This document shows positions 14,977 through 23,876 of a stretch of 64,000 bases of DNA, one piece after another. The translations under genes were made by a program, and so were the position numbers. Source of the DNA: Anthropogastromicrobium aceti (GTDB taxonomy: Bacteria > Bacillota > Clostridia > Lachnospirales > Lachnospiraceae); the NCBI RefSeq assembly GCF_025567095.1, contig NZ_JAOQJH010000008.1. One strand, written 5' to 3'. The notes beneath the pieces were generated by a model, which worked only from the letters and a program-made list of their open reading frames with translations, had not been told where the DNA came from and did not search any database. Numbering within the stretch: the stretch's first letter is position 1; each line of letters opens with the position of its first letter.

Positions 14977-16866
14977 ATGGACGACAGGGAAAGAAAACCT
15001 GATAACAGGAATAACAAAAAACGAAATTATCAGTTGTATATAATCTTGGCGATTGTAGCAGCAGTTACTGTTGCACTGATAACGGGACTGGATTCTCTAG
15101 TCAAGAAAAGTACGACAAAAAAGGTAACGTACGATGAGTTTGTGGAAGCAGTAGAGGAAGGAAAGGTAGATTCAGTAAAGATTTCCAGCGCAAGAGTAAC
15201 ATTTACGCTGACAGATGATCTTCGTATGACTTACTATACGCCATATCTTCCAGATTCAAATTTACTTCCTATGCTGAATGAGGCAGGTGTAGAATATACG
15301 GGTACGGAGGATAGCTCAGGCTCAGCTATACTTGAATTTATTTTAGTGTATATTCTTCCATTTGCATTGATCTGGATTCTGATGGGATTTTTTATGCGCC
15401 GTATCGGAGGAGGTTCCGGCGGCATGATGGGCATTGGAAAGGCGAACACAGCAACTAATATGAGTCGTGCAACTGGTGTAACATTTGCTGATGTGGCTGG
15501 TGAGGACGAAGCAAAGGAGTCATTGACAGAAATTGTTGATTTCTTACACAATCCACAGAAATATGTGCAGATCGGTGCAAAGCTTCCGAAGGGCGCACTT
15601 CTTGTAGGCCCTCCAGGAACAGGAAAGACGCTTTTGGCAAGAGCCGTTGCAGGCGAGGCTAAGGTTCCGTTCTTCTCATTGTCTGGTTCTGATTTTGTAG
15701 AGATGTTTGTCGGTGTGGGTGCATCAAGAGTGCGTGATTTATTTAAGACTGCACAGCAGAATGCACCGTGTATCATTTTTATTGATGAGATCGATGCTAT
15801 CGGTAAGACAAGAGATACACGCTACGGTGGAAATGATGAGCGTGAGCAGACATTAAATCAGCTGCTCTCTGAGATGGATGGATTTGATGCTTCTAAGGGT
15901 GTACTTGTCATGGCAGCGACTAATCGTCCTGAAATTCTTGATAAGGCACTTCTTCGTCCGGGTCGTTTTGACCGACGTGTCATCGTAGATAAGCCTGATC
16001 TTAAAGGTCGTATTGCAATCTTAAAGGTTCATGCAAAGGATGTGCGAATGGATGATTCTGTTGATTTAGAGGCAATTGCGCTTGCAACAAGTGGTGCCGT
16101 AGGTTCAGATCTTGCTAATATGATCAACGAGGCAGCGATCACTGCAGTAAAAAGAGGAAGTCAGGTGGTATCTCAGAAGGATCTTCTTGAGGCTGTCGAG
16201 GTTGTTCTTGTCGGTAAGGAAAAGAAGGACCGCGTCATGAATCAGAAAGAAAGACGTATCGTTTCCTATCATGAGGTTGGCCATGCACTTATCAGTGCAC
16301 TTCAAAAGGATTCAGAACCTGTACAGAAAATCACAATTGTACCAAGAACAATGGGTGCGCTCGGCTATGTAATGCAGACACCGGCAGAGGAAAAATTCCT
16401 AAATTCCAAGGAAGAAATATTAAATATGGTTGTCATGGCGCTCGGCGGACGTGCCGCAGAGGAACTTGTTTTTAACAGCGTGACAACTGGTGCATCAAAT
16501 GATATTGAGCAGGCAACTGCCTATGTCAGAAATATGATAACAATGTACGGTATGTCAGAAGAATTTGGTCTGATGGCACTTGAGACAGTAGAAAACCAGT
16601 ACTTGGACGGACGCAGAGTGCTAAATTGCGCTGATGCAACGGCTGCTCAGATTGATCAGGTAGTAAAGGAAACGCTTAAGAAATGCTATGAGCAGGCAAA
16701 GCAGATGCTTTCTGAGAACAGAGAGGTCATGGATCATCTGGCAGAGTTCTTAATTAAAGAAGAAACAATTACTGGAAAAGAGTTCATGGAAATCTTCCAT
16801 AAATATCGTCTGGAGCAGATGGAACGCCAGGTTGGTATGGACGTATCAGACAACACAAACGAATAA
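14977..16866 (+). CDS. ftsH: ATP-dependent zinc metalloprotease FtsH
   Basis: The 629-residue protein has a basic N-terminus, one membrane helix, an extracytoplasmic domain, a second helix (around 110-130), an AAA+ module with Walker A G-P-P-G-T-G-K-T, Walker B I-F-I-D-E-I-D, the second-region-of-homology arginines, and the zinc-protease motif H-E-V-G-H. It degrades membrane and misfolded cytosolic proteins. The start at 14977 is preferred because AAAGGTGAGG lies just upstream; an ATG at 14956 would add seven residues and lacks a clear ribosome binding site. Confidence 0.95.
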   Translation: MDDRERKPDNRNNKKRNYQLYIILAIVAAVTVALITGLDSLVKKSTTKKVTYDEFVEAVEEGKVDSVKISSARVTFTLTDDLRMTYYTPYLPDSNLLPMLNEAGVEYTGTEDSSGSAILEFILVYILPFALIWILMGFFMRRIGGGSGGMMGIGKANTATNMSRATGVTFADVAGEDEAKESLTEIVDFLHNPQKYVQIGAKLPKGALLVGPPGTGKTLLARAVAGEAKVPFFSLSGSDFVEMFVGVGASRVRDLFKTAQQNAPCIIFIDEIDAIGKTRDTRYGGNDEREQTLNQLLSEMDGFDASKGVLVMAATNRPEILDKALLRPGRFDRRVIVDKPDLKGRIAILKVHAKDVRMDDSVDLEAIALATSGAVGSDLANMINEAAITAVKRGSQVVSQKDLLEAVEVVLVGKEKKDRVMNQKERRIVSYHEVGHALISALQKDSEPVQKITIVPRTMGALGYVMQTPAEEKFLNSKEEILNMVVMALGGRAAEELVFNSVTTGASNDIEQATAYVRNMITMYGMSEEFGLMALETVENQYLDGRRVLNCADATAAQIDQVVKETLKKCYEQAKQMLSENREVMDHLAEFLIKEETITGKEFMEIFHKYRLEQMERQVGMDVSDNTNE

Positions 16867-16896
16867 AGAACAAAACATATTGATTTAATCTATTAT

Positions 16897-16967
16897 GGAC
16901 GCTCATTTATAAAAGAAGCACAATTTTTTTATGTTGATTTGCTTTGCTTATGAATGGGCGTTTTTTA
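16897..16967 (+). terminator. Terminator after ftsH
   Basis: ACGCTCATT (16899-16907) pairs with AATGGGCGT (16953-16961) across a long loop and is followed by TTTTT. The loop is large, so folding may be weaker than for neighbouring terminators. Confidence 0.55.
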
Positions 16968-16977
16968 AGGAGTATGT

Positions 16978-18909
16978 ATGGAGCAAGATGATTTTTTAGC
17001 ACGAAAAGAGCAGATATTAAATCGCAATTCTGCGAAGAATTTCAAAGAATTTAATATTGAAAATGAATTAAAAAAGTTGCCTGCAAAGCCGGGCGTCTAT
17101 CTGATGCATGATGCATCGGACGAGATTATTTATGTCGGAAAGGCGATTAAGCTTTGTAATCGTGTACGCCAGTATTTTCAGCGCAGTAAAAAGCCGTCTG
17201 CCAAAATCGAGCAGATGGTTTCTCATGTTTCATATTTCGAATATATTGTGACAGACTCTGAGATGGAAGCACTTATTTTAGAATGCAACCTGATAAAGAA
17301 ACATCGTCCGCGCTATAATACGATGCTTATGGATGACAAGGCATACCCGTATATTAGAATTACAGTCGATGAAGATTTTCCAAGAGTCATGCTTGCGCAT
17401 AAGCAGGTGCGTGATAAGAGCCGTTATTTTGGACCATATCCGAGCGGACTGGCTGTTAAGGACACACTAGAACTAGTGCATAAGCTCTTTGGCATTCGCA
17501 CCTGTAATCGTGTTTTGCCGCGCGATCAGGGAAAGGAACGTCCTTGCTTGAATTATCATATCGGTCAGTGTATGGGACCATGCCAGGGGTATGTCACAAA
17601 AGAGGAATATGGGAAACAGATTGACCGCGTGATTTCGCTACTTAATGGAAATTATGTGCAGCTGAGAAAAGAACTCGAGGAAAAAATGAAAGCTGCGGCG
17701 GCAGAACTTGAGTTTGAAACGGCTGCAAAATACAGAGATCTTGCAGAAAGCATTACAAAAATTGCCCAACAGCAAAAGATTACAGACAGCAGTTCATTAA
17801 ATGACCGTGATGTGATTGCCAGTGCAATAGAAGGCGCTGATGCAGTTGTCCAGGTCTTTTTTGTCCGTGAAGGCAAGCTGATTGGCCGTGATCACTATCA
17901 TGTCAGCGTAGCCGGCGGCGATACCGAAGCAGATGTTTTAAGTAGCTTTGTAAAACAATATTATGCAGGAACACCATTTCTTCCCGGTGAAATTTATATT
18001 CCATGCGAGCTAGAGGATATGGAAGTGATTGGCAGCTGGCTAACGAAAAAACGTGGCAAAAAGGTTGAAATTCTAGTGCCTAAGCGAGGCCGTAAGGAAA
18101 AAATGCTTGAACTTGCTGCGCAGAATGCAAAGATTGTTCTGCGCCAGGATAAGGATCGCATAAAGCGCGAAGAGGAACGCACAACAGGTGCGCTAAAGGA
18201 AATCGAAGGCTGGCTAAACTTGACGCATATTAACCGCATAGAAGCATATGATATTTCTAATACAAGCGGTATGGAATCAGTTGGATCTATGGTTGTTTTT
18301 GAAGGTGGAAAGCCAAAAAGAAACGATTACAGAAAGTTCAGGATAAAAAGCGTGCAGGGGCCAAATGATTATGCCTCAATGTACGAGGTGCTGACAAGGC
18401 GTTTCGAGCGTGCAAAAACAGGCAGTGAAAGCACATCCGACAGTTTCGTGCGTCTGCCAGACGTCATCATGATGGACGGTGGACGAGGTCAGGTCAATAT
18501 GGCGCTTGAAGTCTTGGGAAAATTGGAAATGTCCATTCCAGTATGCGGCATGGTAAAGGATGATCATCATCACACAAGAGGCTTGTATTATAATAACGTA
18601 GAGCTTCCAATCGACACACATTCAGAAGGATTTCATTTAATTACACGCGTGCAGGACGAGGCACATCGCTTCGCTATTGAATACCATAAAAGTCTGCGCG
18701 GCAAAAAAGAAATTCATTCTATTTTAGACGATATTCCAGGCATAGGACCAAAGCGCAGACTGGCATTAATGCGTCAGTTTGGAGATATTAATGAAATCCG
18801 CGAGGCCACAGTCGCACAATTAGCAGATGTCGAAGGGATGAACGAGCGCGCCGCCGAGTCGGTCTATGAGTTTTTTCATTCAGTAGTTTACAAAACGGAC
18901 ACAAATTGA
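16978..18909 (+). CDS. uvrC: Excinuclease ABC subunit C
   Basis: The 643-residue protein has a GIY-YIG nuclease domain (P-G-V-Y-L-M, I-Y-V-G-K-A), a UVR motif around residue 240, the RNase H-like nuclease region (E-A-Y-D-I-S-N, D-G-G-R-G-Q) and C-terminal helix-hairpin-helix motifs (I-P-G-I-G-P-K-R). It makes both incisions around lesions in nucleotide excision repair with UvrAB. About 30 extra residues precede the GIY-YIG domain. AAGGAG precedes the ATG. It appears to be the first gene of the uvrC-hprK-murB-rapZ-whiA-crh run. Confidence 0.96.
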   Translation: MEQDDFLARKEQILNRNSAKNFKEFNIENELKKLPAKPGVYLMHDASDEIIYVGKAIKLCNRVRQYFQRSKKPSAKIEQMVSHVSYFEYIVTDSEMEALILECNLIKKHRPRYNTMLMDDKAYPYIRITVDEDFPRVMLAHKQVRDKSRYFGPYPSGLAVKDTLELVHKLFGIRTCNRVLPRDQGKERPCLNYHIGQCMGPCQGYVTKEEYGKQIDRVISLLNGNYVQLRKELEEKMKAAAAELEFETAAKYRDLAESITKIAQQQKITDSSSLNDRDVIASAIEGADAVVQVFFVREGKLIGRDHYHVSVAGGDTEADVLSSFVKQYYAGTPFLPGEIYIPCELEDMEVIGSWLTKKRGKKVEILVPKRGRKEKMLELAAQNAKIVLRQDKDRIKREEERTTGALKEIEGWLNLTHINRIEAYDISNTSGMESVGSMVVFEGGKPKRNDYRKFRIKSVQGPNDYASMYEVLTRRFERAKTGSESTSDSFVRLPDVIMMDGGRGQVNMALEVLGKLEMSIPVCGMVKDDHHHTRGLYYNNVELPIDTHSEGFHLITRVQDEAHRFAIEYHKSLRGKKEIHSILDDIPGIGPKRRLALMRQFGDINEIREATVAQLADVEGMNERAAESVYEFFHSVVYKTDTN

Positions 18910-18939
18910 TACAATGAAGAAAAAAAAGGAGATAAATTT

Positions 18940-19872
18940 ATGAGCGGAGTTACTATTTCAGCATTAATTAAAAAAATGAATTTGGAACTTTTGACAAAAG
19001 AGATAAATACAGACAAGATCAAACTGTATCATCCGGATGTTAATCGTCCGGCACTGCAGCTGGCGGGCTATTACGAGCATTTTGATCGTGAGCGTGTTCA
19101 GCTGATTGGTGTTGTGGAGTATACCTATATGCAGCGCATGACAGAAGAGCAGCGTCTGGAAAATTATGAAAAGTTGCTTTCAAGCGAGATTCCATGTATC
19201 ATCTTTTCCACAAATAATAGACCTGGTGAGACATTTTTAAAGATTGCAAGCAAATATAAGGTTCCTGTTATGCTTTCTGATAAAAAGACCTCTCCTTTGA
19301 TGGCAGAGATAATTCGTTGGTTAAATGTTGAGCTGGCACCGACAATCTCAATTCATGGTGTGTTAGTCGATGTTTATGGTGAAGGTGTGCTGATTACTGG
19401 AGAGAGCGGCATTGGAAAGAGCGAGGCAGCGCTTGAGCTTATAAAGCGAGGCCATCGTCTTGTATCTGATGATGTTGTAGAGATACGTAAGGTAAGTGAT
19501 GAGACATTAGTTGGAAGTGCACCAGATATCACAAGACATTTTATCGAGCTTCGAGGCATAGGAATTATCGATGTTAAGACATTGTTTGGTGTCGAGGCAG
19601 TTAAAAACACGCAGGCAATCGATATGGTTATTAACTTGGAGGATTGGGATAAGGATAAGGAATATGATCGTCTTGGTCTGGAGGATCATTATACAGAGTT
19701 TCTTGGAAACAAGATCGTCTGCCACAACATTCCGATTCGTCCGGGCAGAAACCTTGCGATTATTGTAGAGTCAGCGGCTGTCAACTACCGTCAGAAGAAG
19801 ATGGGCTATAATGCAGCTAGAGAGCTGTATAATCGTGTACAGCAAAATCTTGCCAGGAGAGATGACGATTGA
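18940..19872 (+). CDS. hprK: HPr kinase/phosphorylase
   Basis: The 310-residue bifunctional enzyme phosphorylates HPr (and Crh) on Ser46 with ATP or pyrophosphate and can reverse the reaction, setting carbon catabolite control. It shows the P-loop G-E-S-G-I-G-K-S and the family signature E-L-R-G-I-G-I-I-D. AAAAGGAG lies before the start. It follows uvrC by 30 bases and its stop overlaps the murB start (TGATG). A Crh-like target is encoded four genes downstream in the same run. Confidence 0.96.
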   Translation: MSGVTISALIKKMNLELLTKEINTDKIKLYHPDVNRPALQLAGYYEHFDRERVQLIGVVEYTYMQRMTEEQRLENYEKLLSSEIPCIIFSTNNRPGETFLKIASKYKVPVMLSDKKTSPLMAEIIRWLNVELAPTISIHGVLVDVYGEGVLITGESGIGKSEAALELIKRGHRLVSDDVVEIRKVSDETLVGSAPDITRHFIELRGIGIIDVKTLFGVEAVKNTQAIDMVINLEDWDKDKEYDRLGLEDHYTEFLGNKIVCHNIPIRPGRNLAIIVESAAVNYRQKKMGYNAARELYNRVQQNLARRDDD

Positions 19873-20837
19873 TGGAATTTATGGAAATGGAAAGACAATT
19901 ACAGGATAATGTTACAAAGAGGCTTCAGGCTATTTTAGAACCAGAGGATCTTCTTTTTGATGAGCCGATGAAGGACTACACGACTTTTCGAGTTGGGGGA
20001 CCGGCAAAATGGATGGCAGCTCCGCAGGATGAGCAGCAGCTTCGCGTAATTTTAAAAATTTGCAGAAAACTGCAGATTCCATGCTTTATTCTTGGACGCG
20101 GCAGCAATCTGCTTGTCAGCGACAAAGGTTTTGACGGCGTGATTGTAAACTTACGAAAACATTTCAATAAAATTGAAGTAGATCGCGAAAATAAAACAAT
20201 CACAGCAGAGGCAGGCGCATCACTTCCGGCTGTGTCACAGGCGGCACTATCTGCAGGACTTACAGGTCTTGAATTTGCTGCTGGCATTCCGGGAACAATG
20301 GGTGGCGGTCTGTTTATGAATGCAGGCGCGTATGGCGGCGAGCTAAAACAGGTCGTAACAGAAGCAGCTGTAATGACAAAGGACGGCATGATTTTACATG
20401 TGCCGGCAGAGCAGATGGCGCTTGGTCATCGTCTTAGCAGCTTTATGCAGACTGGTGAGATTATTCTTTCTGTTAAGATGCAGTTAACACAGGGAAATCC
20501 AGTTGTAATTAAAGAAACTATGGATGATTTTAACAGTAGGCGAAGAGAGAAGCAGCCGCTTGAATACCCAAGTGCAGGAAGCACCTTTAAGCGTCCAGCA
20601 GGTTATTTTGCCGGAAAGCTGATCGAGGATGCAGGCCTTAAGGGATTTTCAGTTGGCGGAGCACAGGTTTCAAAAAAGCATGCTGGTTTTGTAATTAACA
20701 CTGGTTCTGCAACAGCAGCTGATATTTGGAATCTTTGCAATGAGATACAAAACAGGGTTCAAAATGAGTTTGGTGTAACGCTGGAAATGGAAATTCAGAA
20801 GCTTGGTTCATTTGAGCAGCAAAAAACAAAGGGTTAA
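19872..20837 (+). CDS. murB: UDP-N-acetylenolpyruvoylglucosamine reductase
   Basis: The 321-residue flavoenzyme reduces the enolpyruvyl group to form UDP-MurNAc in peptidoglycan synthesis. Visible are the FAD-binding T-T-F-R-V-G-G-P-A, A-G-I-P-G-T-M-G-G and the catalytic Ser region Y-P-S-A-G-S-T-F-K-R-P. The start ATG overlaps the hprK TGA by one base; an in-frame TTG at 19869 and ATGs at 19881 and 19887 are alternatives. Confidence 0.95.
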   Translation: MEFMEMERQLQDNVTKRLQAILEPEDLLFDEPMKDYTTFRVGGPAKWMAAPQDEQQLRVILKICRKLQIPCFILGRGSNLLVSDKGFDGVIVNLRKHFNKIEVDRENKTITAEAGASLPAVSQAALSAGLTGLEFAAGIPGTMGGGLFMNAGAYGGELKQVVTEAAVMTKDGMILHVPAEQMALGHRLSSFMQTGEIILSVKMQLTQGNPVVIKETMDDFNSRRREKQPLEYPSAGSTFKRPAGYFAGKLIEDAGLKGFSVGGAQVSKKHAGFVINTGSATAADIWNLCNEIQNRVQNEFGVTLEMEIQKLGSFEQQKTKG

Positions 20838-20840
20838 AAA

Positions 20841-21713
20841 ATGAGAATTGTAATTGTAACAGGAATGAGCGGTGCAGGAAAAACAACTGCGCTCAAGATG
20901 CTTGAGGATATGGGTTTTTACTGCGTTGACAATTTGCCAATTCGCCTGATTGAAAAGTTTGTTGAGCTGATTAAGGGTGGCGGCACTGAGGCAAATGATA
21001 TAGCGCTGGGCATTGATATTCGTAATCCTGAGTTTATTGGACTTATGAGCGAAGTCATTACGCAGCTAAAGCAGGAAGAAATTGACTGTAAGGTTTTGTT
21101 TCTTGAAGCATCAGATGAATGTCTTATTAAGCGTTATAAGGAAACACGCCGCAGCCATCCGCTGTCACAGGGACAGCGAGTAGAGGTTGGAATTGCAAAA
21201 GAGCGAAAGTTAATGGCAGAATTGCTTTCTAAGTCCGATTATGTCATAAACACGTCGCAGCTTCTGACAAGAGAACTTAAGGCACAGCTAGAAGATATAC
21301 TTTTAAAAGGCTTTGATTATAAAAATCTTTTTGTGACAGTGCTTTCATTCGGCTTTAAGTATGGAATACCTACAGATGCTGATCTTGTCTTTGATGTGCG
21401 ATTTTTGCCAAATCCGTACTATTTTGAAAACATGAGACCGCTGACAGGAAATGATGCACCTGTTCGCGACTATGTTATGAGTTCAGACACGGCAAAAGTA
21501 TTTTTAGAAAAGCTCACCGATATGGTGACATTTCTGATTCCCCATTATATTGATGAGGGAAAATCCCAGCTAGTCATAGCAATCGGCTGTACAGGCGGCA
21601 AGCACCGCTCTGTTACGATCGCCAATGCACTTTATGAAAAATTAAAGGGCAAAGAGGGCTATGGGCTGAGACTTGACCACAAGGATATTGAGAAAGATGG
21701 AAGAAGAAAATAA
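20841..21713 (+). CDS. rapZ: RapZ/YvcJ family nucleotide-binding protein
   Basis: The 290-residue protein has Walker A G-M-S-G-A-G-K-T and the conserved R-R-S-H-P-L segment and C-terminal G-C-T-G-G-K-H-R-S motif of the YvcJ/RapZ family. YvcJ is a GTPase of uncertain role in Gram-positives, while RapZ of enterobacteria is an RNase adaptor controlling glmS. It starts three bases after murB and is followed by whiA; the glmR (yvcK) gene that sits between them in bacilli is missing. Confidence 0.93.
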   Translation: MRIVIVTGMSGAGKTTALKMLEDMGFYCVDNLPIRLIEKFVELIKGGGTEANDIALGIDIRNPEFIGLMSEVITQLKQEEIDCKVLFLEASDECLIKRYKETRRSHPLSQGQRVEVGIAKERKLMAELLSKSDYVINTSQLLTRELKAQLEDILLKGFDYKNLFVTVLSFGFKYGIPTDADLVFDVRFLPNPYYFENMRPLTGNDAPVRDYVMSSDTAKVFLEKLTDMVTFLIPHYIDEGKSQLVIAIGCTGGKHRSVTIANALYEKLKGKEGYGLRLDHKDIEKDGRRK

Positions 21714-22680
21714 GAAAGAAAAAGAAGGAGCCTCCTTTTCCATGCAGGTAAAGGAGGAGCTTTCCTACGTAGAAGGAACATCACGCCACTGTAAGCTGGC
21801 AGAGTTAGCAGCGTTAGTTCTTTGCTGTGGACGGCTGGTGGACAGGAAAAAAGATGATGGTTATAAAGATAGTTGTGTTAGTAAAACGTTACTTTTCGAG
21901 TCAGAAAATGAAACAGTTTTAAGAAAGTACTTTACTTTTGTACAAAAAACATTTAATATAGAGTTAATGCGTGTATACAAGGGAAACGGATATGCTTTAG
22001 AGCTGAATGAACAAGACACAAAAACGGTTTTGCAGGCAATAGAGCTTTCTGAAGGGGAGCCCCTGGAGAATTGCGTTGCAGACAGCAGACTTTTGCTTCG
22101 AAATTGCTGCCGCAGGGCTTTTGTCCGGGGTTGTTTTCTGGCATCCGGCTCAATCAGTGCGCCGCAGAAAGGGTATCATTTTGAAATCGTTACCGTTTCA
22201 GAAAAGCGAGCGCAGCAACTGCAGCAGATCATCCGCACTTGTGGGATTGATGTAAAAACAGTGGTACGAAAAAAGTATCATGTAGTTTATGCAAAAGAAG
22301 GAGAGCAAATCGGAGATCTGTTAAGTTTGATGGAAGCACCAAAAGCCAGAATGAATTTTGAAAACATTCGCATTCTAAAGGATGTCCGCAACAGTGTGAA
22401 CCGCAAAGTAAATTGTGAGGCTGCCAATCTGAATAAAACGGCAAATGCCTCATTGGAGCAAGTTAGAGATATTGAATATATCAGTGAATATTACGGCCTG
22501 GAGAGCTTACCTGAAAATTTAAGACAGGCCGCACGTCTGCGTCTTGAAAAACCAGACGCCTCTCTGACAGAACTGGGAAAAATGATGGACCCGCCAGTAA
22601 GTAAATCAGGTGTTAACCATCGTTTTAAGAAACTAAAGGCATTAGCGGATCAGATGAGAGAAAAAGGAGGAAGATTATGA
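21697..22680 (+). CDS. whiA: DNA-binding protein WhiA
   Basis: A 327-residue protein with the WhiA N-terminal homing-endonuclease-like (LAGLIDADG fold) domain and a C-terminal helix-turn-helix (T-E-L-G-K-M-M-D, S-K-S-G-V-N-H-R). It affects division and chromosome segregation in bacilli and sporulation in actinobacteria. The start at 21697 overlaps rapZ by 17 bases and keeps the usual A-S-F-S-x-x-V-K-E-E-L beginning; an ATG at 21742 has a better AAGGAG but would lose it. The gene ends in a four-base overlap with crh. Confidence 0.92.
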   Translation: MEEENKKEKEGASFSMQVKEELSYVEGTSRHCKLAELAALVLCCGRLVDRKKDDGYKDSCVSKTLLFESENETVLRKYFTFVQKTFNIELMRVYKGNGYALELNEQDTKTVLQAIELSEGEPLENCVADSRLLLRNCCRRAFVRGCFLASGSISAPQKGYHFEIVTVSEKRAQQLQQIIRTCGIDVKTVVRKKYHVVYAKEGEQIGDLLSLMEAPKARMNFENIRILKDVRNSVNRKVNCEAANLNKTANASLEQVRDIEYISEYYGLESLPENLRQAARLRLEKPDASLTELGKMMDPPVSKSGVNHRFKKLKALADQMREKGGRL

Positions 22681-22952
22681 TAACAAAGACAATTACAGTA
22701 GAGATTCCAGCAGGACTAGAAGTACGCCCGGTGGCTGTTCTCGTTCAAGTGGCAAATCAGTACAACAGCAGCATTTACGTAGAGAGTGGAAACAAGAAAG
22801 TAAATGCAAAGAGCATTATGGGACTGATGACATTAGGACTTCGTGCAGGTGAGTCTGTTACTGTACATGCAGATGGTTCAGATGAGGAAGACGCTGTAGC
22901 TAAGATCGAGGCATATCTGACAGGAAGAGCAGTTATCAATGCAAGAGCATAA
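22677..22952 (+). CDS. crh: Crh-like HPr paralogue with Glu15 and Ser46
   Basis: This 91-residue HPr-fold protein has Glu at position 15 (G-L-E-V-R-P), where PTS HPr has the His phosphorylated by enzyme I, and it keeps Ser46 in N-A-K-S-I-M-G, the HprK target. It therefore cannot carry phosphate to sugar transporters and should act only in regulation, like Crh of Bacillus subtilis (Gln15), probably with CcpA. Its position after whiA matches the bacillus crh locus. The start overlaps the whiA stop (ATGA) with GGAGGAAG upstream. Confidence 0.92.
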   Translation: MITKTITVEIPAGLEVRPVAVLVQVANQYNSSIYVESGNKKVNAKSIMGLMTLGLRAGESVTVHADGSDEEDAVAKIEAYLTGRAVINARA

Positions 22953-22965
22953 ATAATAATTCTGA

Positions 22966-23010
22966 TAAAAAAGCCGTGTGCGCATCACTGCCCACACGGT
23001 TTTCTTGTTT
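22966..23010. terminator. Bidirectional terminator between crh and lepB
   Basis: CCGTGTG (22974-22980) pairs with CACACGG (22993-22999); an A run precedes and a T-rich tract follows. It can serve both converging genes. Confidence 0.8.
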
Positions 23011-23634
23011 TTATTCATAATCAGCAGTATTTGTTAGGAGTTTAAAGCCGCCCCAATATCGAAAGATTGCTTTTGCCAGAATTTTGTCACGTGCAACATA
23101 AGTATTATTCCAGTATCGCGAGTCTTTTGAGTTATTTCTGTTATCACCCATCATAAAATAGCAGCCCTCGGGAACCTGAAACTGCATACCATCGTTTGCG
23201 ATAACCCATTCCTCCTTCAAATAATCCTCTTTTAATGGAGTAGTGGAGTCATTTATATATACCTTGCTGTCTTTTATTGTGACAGTCTCACCTGGAAGTC
23301 CAATGATTCGCTTGATGTAGTTTATAGATTCGTTGTCAGGATACTTAAAGATTACTATGTCACCACGTTTTGGATCCTCCATAAGATAGGAAAGACGAAA
23401 ACCGAACAATCGATCACCAGTCATGATTGTGTTTTCCATTGAGCCAGATGGCACCTTTGCATTTAACAGAATAAAATTGTTAATCAAAAGTGCGGCAACA
23501 ATGGCAATGCCTATGCTGATCACATATTCAAGAATAGTTTTTGCTGTTGATTCTTTTTCATCCGTTTTCTTATTGTCTTTTTTTTCATTCGTTTGCAGGT
23601 CATTTTCCTGCTCAGAAATATTGTTTTGCTCCAT
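23011..23634 (-). CDS. lepB: Signal peptidase I
   Basis: The 207-residue protein has a very charged N-terminal 30 residues, one membrane anchor (about 34-55), the catalytic Ser motif S-G-S-M, the Lys motif Y-I-K-R-I-I-G and the late G-D-N-R-x-x-S-x-D-S-R box. It cleaves signal peptides on the outer face of the membrane. The start at 23634 follows GAAAGGTACAGG; the frame is open upstream but without family similarity. It converges with crh and diverges from dnaE. Confidence 0.94.
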   Translation of the reverse strand: MEQNNISEQENDLQTNEKKDNKKTDEKESTAKTILEYVISIGIAIVAALLINNFILLNAKVPSGSMENTIMTGDRLFGFRLSYLMEDPKRGDIVIFKYPDNESINYIKRIIGLPGETVTIKDSKVYINDSTTPLKEDYLKEEWVIANDGMQFQVPEGCYFMMGDNRNNSKDSRYWNNTYVARDKILAKAIFRYWGGFKLLTNTADYE

Positions 23635-23712
23635 ATGAGTACCTGTACCTTTCTCTTTGCTGTAACACTGCTGCAGCTGAAAATTTGCGTAAACGCTTTT
23701 GTAGGAGTATAG

Positions 23713-23741
23713 CATAAACGAAAGGAAAAGTCTATTGTCAA
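23713..23741 (-). promoter_or_regulatory. Possible promoter of lepB
   Basis: Minus-strand TTGACA (23736-23741) is followed after 17 bases by TTTATG (23713-23718). The -35 is perfect and the -10 is weak, so the exact -10 is uncertain. Confidence 0.4.
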
Positions 23742-23762
23742 TTGGCGCTTTGCAACTAATGT

Positions 23763-23791
23763 TTGCTTTTCGCACGGAAAAATGATAAAAT
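23763..23791 (+). promoter_or_regulatory. Sigma-A promoter of dnaE
   Basis: TTGCTT (23763-23768), 17 bases, TAAAAT (23786-23791), about 85 bases before the dnaE start. Confidence 0.6.
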
Positions 23792-23876
23792 ATGTTATAG
23801 TTCGCGTGATCTTTAAAAGGATAATCTCGCGAGCAGGAATTGTGATGAGAATTGACCACAAAAGAAGGAGGCTTCT

